From Mesorhizobium sp. WSM2240 (lineage in GTDB: Bacteria; Pseudomonadota; Alphaproteobacteria; Rhizobiales; Rhizobiaceae), in contig NZ_CP159253.1 in NCBI RefSeq assembly GCF_040438645.1, positions 5,638,908 to 5,702,907 of the forward strand: DNA of 64,000 bases, given 5' to 3'. Within the stretch, counting starts at the first letter, position 1; the number at the start of each line of letters is the position of its first letter. A program made the translations under genes and the position numbers. Of the stretch, positions 58,917-64,000 are shown piece after piece. Below the pieces are notes generated by a model, which was given only the letters and a program-made list of their open reading frames with translations, was not told the DNA's origin and made no database searches.

Positions 58917-59540
58917 ATGTCTGTTCGTGCGGGGGCACAAACTGCGATATCGAAGCTGGCGGCAGGACTTGCCAGCCTGATCCCGGACCGTCGCGGCGTG
59001 GCGGCGGTGGAGTTCGCGCTGATCGCGCCGCTGCTCCTGTCCATGTATTTCGTGACCATGGAAGTGGCGCAGGGCATCGAGGCCAACAAGAAGGTCGGGC
59101 GGGTCGGAAGCATGGTGGCCGACCTGATCACGCAGCAGTCCGAAGTAACCCCTGCTCAACTTCAGGCTATCTTGAAGATCGGCGGATCGATCATGCAGCC
59201 CTACAACCGCTCCGCGCCCAAGATCGTGGTGACCGCGATCGATATCACGCCGGATCCGGGATCGCAGGTCAAGGTCGCCTGGTCGGGAAAGCTCGAGAAC
59301 GGCGTCTACAGCAAGGACGCCGCCGCCGGAACCGCGACAACCGTGCCGACGACGCTCAAAATGCCTGGCACCTTCCTGATCCGCGTCGACAGCTATCTGG
59401 ACTACAGGCCGGTCATCACCTGGTCGGCAAGCGCCAAGTCGACACTCGGTCTCATGGCGGCATTCGACAATATCTCGATGAAGGAAACCTACTATTTGCG
59501 GCCGCGCATGAGCCCGACCATCAAATGCGCGGCCTGCTGA
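58917..59540 (+). CDS. TadE/TadF-like pseudopilin
   Basis: A 207-aa protein with the prepilin-like segment PDRRGVAAVEFALIAPLLLS (about residues 23-42), a single TM helix and a periplasmic domain ending in CAAC. It forms a pair with the preceding TadE-like gene, 37 bp upstream. A TadG gene, often third in this group, is not present; deoB follows instead. Confidence 0.87.
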   Translation: MSVRAGAQTAISKLAAGLASLIPDRRGVAAVEFALIAPLLLSMYFVTMEVAQGIEANKKVGRVGSMVADLITQQSEVTPAQLQAILKIGGSIMQPYNRSAPKIVVTAIDITPDPGSQVKVAWSGKLENGVYSKDAAAGTATTVPTTLKMPGTFLIRVDSYLDYRPVITWSASAKSTLGLMAAFDNISMKETYYLRPRMSPTIKCAAC

Positions 59541-59727
59541 GCGGTCCTTCGACAAATCGAGCGGGCGCCTGGCACAGTTTCTGCTGCGAGACTTGCTGAG
59601 CGACCTTTAGCCTTTTTGACAGGAGCTTGCGCCGACCCGGTTCCGGCGCTTGCGGGGAGCGAATTGCCAAGGTCTCTCCCGGACCTTATCTCTGCCATGA
59701 ACCATCCGCAATGAGAACCGATATTTC

Positions 59728-60969
59728 ATGGCCCGCGCATTCCTGTTCGTCCTCGATTCATTCGGCATTGGCGGCGCAGCCGACGCCGAGCGCTTCGGCG
59801 ATTTCGGGTCGAACACATTCGCCCATATCGCCGAAAACTGCGCGGCGGGAAAAGCCGACCGGGACGGATTGCGGCAGGGGCCTCTCAAGATTCCCAACAT
59901 GCTGGCGCTGGGGCTCGGGCGAGCCGGGGCGCTGGCGACCGGCTTCTCCTTCGGCCAGGAGGCGCCGCAGCTTATGCCTTCCTCTTTACACGGTGCGGCC
60001 GACGAGGTGTCGAGCGGCAAGGACACGCCGTCCGGCCATTGGGAAATCGCGGCGGTGCCGGTACCGTTCGAATGGGGATATTTCCCGCAGACCGAACCGA
60101 CCTTCCCCGCCGCGCTGACGAAAGCCATCATCAAGGAAGGCAATGTTCCGGGCATTCTCGGCAATTGCCATGCTTCGGGAACGGAAATCATCGCGAAACT
60201 CGGCGAAGAGCACATCAGGAGCGGCAAGCCGATCTGCTACACATCGGCGGATTCGGTCATCCAGATCGCCGCGCATGAGAGCCATTTCGGGCTCGAACGC
60301 CTCTACGACCTTTGCAAGACAGTGCGAAAGCTGGTCGATCCACTCAATATCGGGCGAGTGATCGCGCGGCCTTTCGTCGGCGAGAGCCCAGCCGATTTCG
60401 AACGCACTGCCAATCGGCGCGACTTCGCCGTGCCGCCGCCCGAGCCGACGCTGCTCGACCGGCTGGTTGCGCGCGGCAGCCGTGTGATCGGCATGGGCAA
60501 GATCGGCGACATCTTCGCGCATCGCGGCGTATCCGAAGTGCGCAAGGCGGGGGGCAACATGGCGCTGTTCGACGAGACGCTGATCGCCATGGACGATGCC
60601 CGCGATGGCGATCTCGTGTTCGCCAATTTCGTCGATTTCGACACGCTTTACGGGCACCGGCGCGACATAGCCGGCTATGCTGCTGCGCTCGAGGAGTTCG
60701 ACCGCCGTTTGCCGGAGGCGCTGACGCGGTTGAAAAGCGGCGATCTTCTGCTTTTGACCGCCGACCATGGCTGCGACCCCTCCTGGCGCGGCAGCGATCA
60801 TACGCGGGAGCGCGTTCCGATCATCGGCATGATCCCTGGCCGTTCCGGCGGGTCGGTCGGCCTCAGGAACACCTTCGCCGATATCGGGGAGACGGTCGCC
60901 GCGCACCTCGGCCTGCCGCCCGGCCGCCACGGTGCATCCTTCTACAAGACGATTTCCGCGCATGCCTGA
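59728..60969 (+). CDS. deoB: Phosphopentomutase
   Basis: A 413-aa metalloenzyme interconverting (deoxy)ribose-1- and -5-phosphate in nucleoside salvage. Metal and catalytic sites are visible in [18 protein letters not shown] (N-terminus), [10 protein letters not shown] (the phosphorylated Thr, about residue 97), [14 protein letters not shown] (about 300) and [19 protein letters not shown] (about 345). Neighbouring deo genes (deoA, deoC) are absent. Its end overlaps mutM by 8 bp. Confidence 0.95.
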   Translation: MARAFLFVLDSFGIGGAADAERFGDFGSNTFAHIAENCAAGKADRDGLRQGPLKIPNMLALGLGRAGALATGFSFGQEAPQLMPSSLHGAADEVSSGKDTPSGHWEIAAVPVPFEWGYFPQTEPTFPAALTKAIIKEGNVPGILGNCHASGTEIIAKLGEEHIRSGKPICYTSADSVIQIAAHESHFGLERLYDLCKTVRKLVDPLNIGRVIARPFVGESPADFERTANRRDFAVPPPEPTLLDRLVARGSRVIGMGKIGDIFAHRGVSEVRKAGGNMALFDETLIAMDDARDGDLVFANFVDFDTLYGHRRDIAGYAAALEEFDRRLPEALTRLKSGDLLLLTADHGCDPSWRGSDHTRERVPIIGMIPGRSGGSVGLRNTFADIGETVAAHLGLPPGRHGASFYKTISAHA

Positions 60970-61852
60970 ACTTCCTGAAGTAGAGACCGTACGGCGCGGC
61001 CTGCAGCCGGTGATGGAGGGCGCCCGGATAGTGCGTGTCGAAACCCGGCGGCCGGATCTGCGCTTCCCGTTTCCCGAGCGCTTTGCCGAACGGCTCCAAG
61101 GCCGTACAATCAGCGCGCTGGGCAGGCGCGCAAAATACCTTACAGCGCATACCGACGGCGGGCCGACACTGATCTGCCATCTCGGAATGTCCGGATCTTT
61201 CCGGGTTGAAGCGGATGCGGACAGCCATGCGCCCGGCACCTTCCATCACGAACGCTCCAAGGCATCGGCGCACGACCATGTGGTGTTCCACATGGAGATA
61301 CCGCGTGGCGAGGCCGCCCGCGTGGTCTTCAACGACCCCAGGCGCTTTGGTTTCATGCTGTTTGCTGAAGGCGCTATTGACGACCATCCGATGCTGGCCG
61401 GGCTGGGGGTCGAGCCGACGGGCAACGCTCTCGACGGGCGACTGATCCAGGAATTGTTCCAAGGCCGAAAATCGCCGCTCAAGGCGGCGCTCCTCGACCA
61501 GAGGCTCATCGCAGGCCTCGGCAATATATATGTCGCGGAGGCGCTGTGGCGCGCCGGCCTGTCGCCGCTCCGCGCGGCCGGAACGATCGCCGAGCGGGGA
61601 AAGAAGGCCGCGGCTCGCGCCGATGCACTGGCTGAGGCTGTGCGGTCGGTGATCTCCGACGCCATCAAGGCGGGCGGCTCGTCGTTGCGGGACTACATCC
61701 AGGCCGACGGCTCGCTCGGCTATTTTCAGCATTCGTTCTCTGTCTATGACCGTGAGGGCGAGCCCTGCCCGACGCCCGGCTGCAAAGGCCAGATCGCGCG
61801 CGTCGTGCAGAGCGGACGGTCGACATTCTATTGCCCGTCCTGCCAGCGTTAG
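60962..61852 (+). CDS. mutM: Formamidopyrimidine-DNA glycosylase
   Basis: A 296-aa bifunctional DNA glycosylase/AP lyase removing 8-oxoguanine and formamidopyrimidines. The N-terminus [15 protein letters not shown] supplies the catalytic Pro2 and Glu3. The helix-two-turn-helix (about 165-190) and the C-terminal zinc finger (four Cys; CPTPGC and CPSCQR) are complete. The ATG at 60962 exposes the catalytic Pro after Met removal, so this start is certain. It overlaps the deoB stop. Confidence 0.97.
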   Translation: MPELPEVETVRRGLQPVMEGARIVRVETRRPDLRFPFPERFAERLQGRTISALGRRAKYLTAHTDGGPTLICHLGMSGSFRVEADADSHAPGTFHHERSKASAHDHVVFHMEIPRGEAARVVFNDPRRFGFMLFAEGAIDDHPMLAGLGVEPTGNALDGRLIQELFQGRKSPLKAALLDQRLIAGLGNIYVAEALWRAGLSPLRAAGTIAERGKKAAARADALAEAVRSVISDAIKAGGSSLRDYIQADGSLGYFQHSFSVYDREGEPCPTPGCKGQIARVVQSGRSTFYCPSCQR

Positions 61853-61913
61853 GTTAGAGCAAAGGCTGCTCTAGGTCAGGGCGACAACGCGCAGGTTTCA
61901 AGGAGAGCTTCCG

Positions 61914-62687
61914 ATGGCTTACGAAACGATCATCGTCGAAACGCGCGGCAAGGTCGGCCTTGTCACGCTCAACCGACCGAATGCGCTGAATGCGCTGAAC
62001 TCCACGGTTCTTGCCGAAGTGCTGGCGGCGATGCAGATATTCGAGGCCAATCCGCGTATCGGCGCCATGGTGCTGACCGGCTCGGAAAAGGCGTTTGCGG
62101 CCGGCGCAGACATCAAGGAAATGCAGTCCAAGAGCTATGTCGACGCCTATTTTGAGGATTTCTTCGGCGGCTGGGAGCAATTTACCCGCATCCGCAAGCC
62201 GGTCATCGCGGCGGTTGCCGGATATGCGCTTGGCGGCGGCTGCGAGCTCGCGATGATGTGCGACTTCATCATTGCCGCCGACAATGCCAAATTCGGCCAG
62301 CCGGAAATCACGCTCGGCGTCATGCCTGGCATGGGCGGCTCGCAACGCCTCACCCGCTTCGTCGGCAAGTCCAAGGCCATGGACATGTGCCTGACCGGCC
62401 GGATGATGGACGCAGACGAAGCCGAGCGCTCCGGCCTGGTGTCTCGCGTCGTGCCGATGGGGGAGCTTCTGGAGGAGGCGCTGAAGGCCGCGACCAAGAT
62501 CGCCGAATTCTCGCTGCCCGCCGTTATGATGGCGAAGGAAGCGGTCAATCGCTCCTATGAAAGCACGCTTGCCGAAGGCCTGCGCTTCGAACGCCGGCTC
62601 TTCCACTCCATGTTCGCGCTGGAAGACCAGAAGGAAGGCATGGCGGCCTTTATCGAGAAGCGTTCTGCCAATTTCAGGAACCAGTGA
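61914..62687 (+). CDS. Enoyl-CoA hydratase (short-chain, crotonase family)
   Basis: A 257-aa crotonase-fold enzyme adding water to trans-2-enoyl-CoA. The oxyanion hole and catalytic Glu are in [18 protein letters not shown] (about residue 105) and the second Glu in [20 protein letters not shown] (about 132). It matches the FadB/EchA-type gene that precedes rpsT in rhizobia. AAGGAGAG precedes the ATG. Confidence 0.92.
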   Translation: MAYETIIVETRGKVGLVTLNRPNALNALNSTVLAEVLAAMQIFEANPRIGAMVLTGSEKAFAAGADIKEMQSKSYVDAYFEDFFGGWEQFTRIRKPVIAAVAGYALGGGCELAMMCDFIIAADNAKFGQPEITLGVMPGMGGSQRLTRFVGKSKAMDMCLTGRMMDADEAERSGLVSRVVPMGELLEEALKAATKIAEFSLPAVMMAKEAVNRSYESTLAEGLRFERRLFHSMFALEDQKEGMAAFIEKRSANFRNQ

Positions 62688-62727
62688 CCGCCGCCGCGAA
62701 CCCGTTCAAAATCGCACCCAAACAGCG

Positions 62728-62756
62728 TTGACGCGCCGGGAAAGCTGCACTATAAG
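62728..62756 (+). promoter_or_regulatory. Strong sigma-70 promoter of rpsT
   Basis: TTGACG (62728-62733) and TATAAG (62751-62756) with 17-bp spacing, a near-consensus alphaproteobacterial housekeeping promoter. The start would be near 62763, giving a leader of about 85 nt. Confidence 0.75.
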
Positions 62757-62847
62757 CCGCACCAACCGAGGCGGCCTGTGGCTGCCCGTTTGTTTTTTGC
62801 GCCCAAGCCAAATCGGGCGCCCATGCAGAGATTAAAAGAGAGGCACC

Positions 62848-63114
62848 ATGGCCAATACGTCTTCGGCCAAGAAGGCTACGCGCAAGATCGCACGGCGCAC
62901 CGCGATGAACAAGAACCGCCGCTCGCGCGTCCGGACCTATGTTCGCAAGGTCGAGGAAGCGCTGGCAGCCGGCGACAAGACTGCCGCGGAGGCAGCTTTG
63001 CTGGCCGCCCAGCCGGAACTGATGCGCGCGGCGACCAAGGGCGTCATGCACAAGAACACCGCTTCTCGCAAAGTTTCGCGGCTGGCTCAGCGCCTCAAGA
63101 CGCTGTCTGTCTGA
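62848..63114 (+). CDS. rpsT: 30S ribosomal protein S20
   Basis: An 88-aa basic protein matching S20 in length and sequence: [20 protein letters not shown] at the N-terminus and [19 protein letters not shown] near the C-terminus. It binds 16S rRNA early in 30S assembly. It has its own promoter and terminator. The rpsT-dnaA order is typical of Rhizobiales. Confidence 0.97.
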   Translation: MANTSSAKKATRKIARRTAMNKNRRSRVRTYVRKVEEALAAGDKTAAEAALLAAQPELMRAATKGVMHKNTASRKVSRLAQRLKTLSV

Positions 63115-63138
63115 CGAATACACATCGCCCGATTGAAC

Positions 63139-63166
63139 AAACCCGGCCTAACCCGCCGGGTTTTTT
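63139..63166 (+). terminator. Rho-independent terminator of rpsT
   Basis: AACCCGGC, a 7-nt loop, GCCGGGTT followed by a run of T (six in total): an 8-bp stem with U-run 25 bp after the rpsT stop. Confidence 0.88.
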
Positions 63167-63344
63167 CGTTTGCCGACAATGGGTTGCAAAATACCCGCAA
63201 CAGGATGCCCTAGGGAACCCCCAGGAGTTGCAACTGTTTTGCCGGCATATGCAGGATTTCTGAAGTCCGGCAGTCCAAAGCGCCGCCTCGGCGGATAACT
63301 CGCCTGGCGAATTTTCTATTTTAGAATCAGATACTTGCGCAAGG

Positions 63345-63353
63345 TTATCCACA
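63345..63353 (+). promoter_or_regulatory. Consensus DnaA box
   Basis: TTATCCACA matches the strict R1-type DnaA box at all nine positions. It lies about 210 bp upstream of the likely dnaA promoter. Confidence 0.7.
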
Positions 63354-63401
63354 GCTTGTTCATTATGCCGGTGGATGATCCGAGGCAATTAGCTGTCAAG
63401 C

Positions 63402-63420
63402 AAATATTTTAAAAATATTT
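63402..63420. repeat. 19-bp perfect A/T palindrome
   Basis: AAATATTTT-A-AAAATATTT is perfectly self-complementary around one central base. In a GC-rich genome it is a striking AT island between the DnaA box and the dnaA promoter. Confidence 0.6.
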
Positions 63421-63555
63421 CCCGCGAGGGGCCGGATTTGGGAGCCGGCGAGAAACGATTTGAATCCACACGCTTTTGTCGTTTCGGCGACTGACGACGC
63501 TCCCGAGTCAAGCAATTCACCAATCAGATTCATTAAAAATCCGTTAGCTGTGGCC

Positions 63556-63583
63556 TTGCCCTGTCCACAGCGATTTTTGTAAT
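63556..63583 (+). promoter_or_regulatory. Putative dnaA promoter with internal DnaA-like box
   Basis: TTGCCC (63556-63561) and TGTAAT (63578-63583) with a 16-bp spacer; the -10 matches the consensus at five of six positions. CTGTCCACA (63561-63569), matching the DnaA box at seven of nine positions, sits between them, so DnaA binding would block RNA polymerase. The leader would be about 340 nt. Confidence 0.45.
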
Positions 63584-63787
63584 GTCTGTCCATCGAAAGG
63601 GGCGGGCCAATGGGCCTGACGACCTAGCTGTAAATCGCAGAATTTGGGCGTGGGGTTCATCTCTGCGAACGGATTGGGTTTGCCTTTTCGAGCGTGTAGG
63701 GGACTGGGGCAAGACAAAATTTCGGGAAGCGAGTGCGCTCTGGCTATTTGCCGGAAACGAACTTCCTTTGCCTTGTTTTGGGGTGAA

Positions 63788-63819
63788 GCCGGTACGGGCG
63801 GGGACAAGCCCGTGCCGGC
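63788..63819 (+). repeat. Stem-loop in the dnaA leader
   Basis: GCCGGTACGGGC (63788-63799) and GCCCGTGCCGGC (63808-63819) pair over 12 bp with one G-U, with an 8-nt loop. It lies about 110 bp before the dnaA start and would be in its leader RNA. Confidence 0.5.
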
Positions 63820-63928
63820 ATTCAAGGAACCGTGTCGTCGGGCAGGTGCACGGCGATCGGGACCGACTGTCGACGATGCGCGGTGCGGCGTCGGCGGAAG
63901 CACAGAAATGAAAACGAGGGATTGACCA

Positions 63929-64000
63929 ATGCAAAGCGGCATCGAAAAGGAAGCTAAGTCCGGCTTTTCTTTTCCTGGAAATCTGATTGGGGGGGATGGC
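63929..64000 (+). CDS. dnaA: Chromosomal replication initiator DnaA (N-terminal 24 codons, cut by window end)
   Basis: An open frame runs from the ATG at 63929 to the last base, reading MQSGIEKEAKSGF and on. GAGGG lies eight bases upstream. No DnaA domain is reached within the window; the call rests on the conserved mutM-enoyl-CoA hydratase-rpsT-dnaA order of Rhizobiales, the MQSGIE-type start that I recall from Mesorhizobium DnaA, and the DnaA boxes upstream. Confidence 0.7.
   Translation, partial: MQSGIEKEAKSGFSFPGNLIGGDG

Larger units (their letters stand above)
63167..63928. other. dnaA upstream region
   Basis: A 760-bp gap without a convincing gene. It holds a perfect DnaA box TTATCCACA (63345-63353), four GANTC sites (63324, 63462, 63505, 63527), a 19-bp A/T palindrome (63402-63420), a possible promoter with an overlapping DnaA-like box (63556-63583) and a leader hairpin (63788-63819). 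With one perfect box it does not qualify as an obvious oriC. Confidence 0.55.

Noticed and set aside
63450..63475. tRNA T-loop-like GATTTGAATCC
   Set aside because: No matching acceptor, D-arm or anticodon stem surrounds it.
63167..63928. Chromosomal origin oriC
   Set aside because: Only one perfect DnaA box and one weak one are present; in many Rhizobiales the origin is near hemE, so I call this dnaA regulatory DNA only.

Overview
The window is a stretch of GC-rich chromosome from an alphaproteobacterium of the order Hyphomicrobiales (Rhizobiales), most likely a Mesorhizobium-like member of the Phyllobacteriaceae. The evidence is gene order: miaB-phoH-ybeY-corC-lnt-praR-metK-trmB, ffs next to dnaX-ybaB-recR, a YejA1-A2-B-E-F importer, a Caulobacter-type cpa/tad locus, and mutM-enoyl-CoA hydratase-rpsT leading into what should be dnaA at the right edge. 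Almost everything is core chromosome. I see no rRNA, tRNA, CRISPR array, prophage or complete insertion sequence.

Layout. 1-5.3 kb: a secreted Cys-rich small protein, an orphan HyuA-like hydantoinase/oxoprolinase subunit and malate synthase G. 5.3-17.8 kb: a mostly co-directional block for tRNA modification (tsaB, miaB, trmB), rRNA maturation (ybeY), phospholipid and lipoprotein acylation (plsC-like, lnt), the regulator praR and metK; an opposite-strand MFS exporter sits inside it. 17.8-25.7 kb: def, rmuC, a 42-aa basic protein, a guanidine-II riboswitch with its sugE/gdx exporter, two luciferase-like monooxygenases around an AI-2E-family membrane protein, a DUF1579-type gene, and two inverted REP-like palindromes. 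25.7-35.8 kb: a lytic transglycosylase, recR, ybaB, dnaX and the SRP RNA on the minus strand, then HIT, nudC and a MarR-GNAT fusion with tandem operators, then pheA, kdsB and a CycM-like cytochrome c. 35.9-44.6 kb: a peptide ABC importer with two binding proteins, and a GhrA-like reductase. 44.6-47.3 kb: a minus-strand NlpC/P60, MarR and M17 aminopeptidase operon. 47.4-59.5 kb: the Tad (Flp) pilus locus. 59.7-64 kb: deoB, mutM, enoyl-CoA hydratase, rpsT and the dnaA promoter region and start.

The Tad genes work together: the Flp pilin is processed by the CpaA peptidase, assembled by the CpaF ATPase with TadB/TadC, positioned by CpaE, and passes through the CpaC secretin with CpaB, CpaD and the TadD lipoprotein. 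Two TadE-like pseudopilins and a stand-alone copy of the CpaC N-domain form a divergent operon. cpaF has an apparent single-base frameshift in its N-terminal linker.

The best leads are regulatory or structural details rather than a large new system: the guanidine-II riboswitch, the MarR-GNAT gene whose perfect operator covers its own start codon, the cpaF frameshift, a calcium-loop-like insert in the CpaC secretin, two inverted REP elements bracketing one gene, and a GANTC-rich, DnaA-box-containing region upstream of dnaA.
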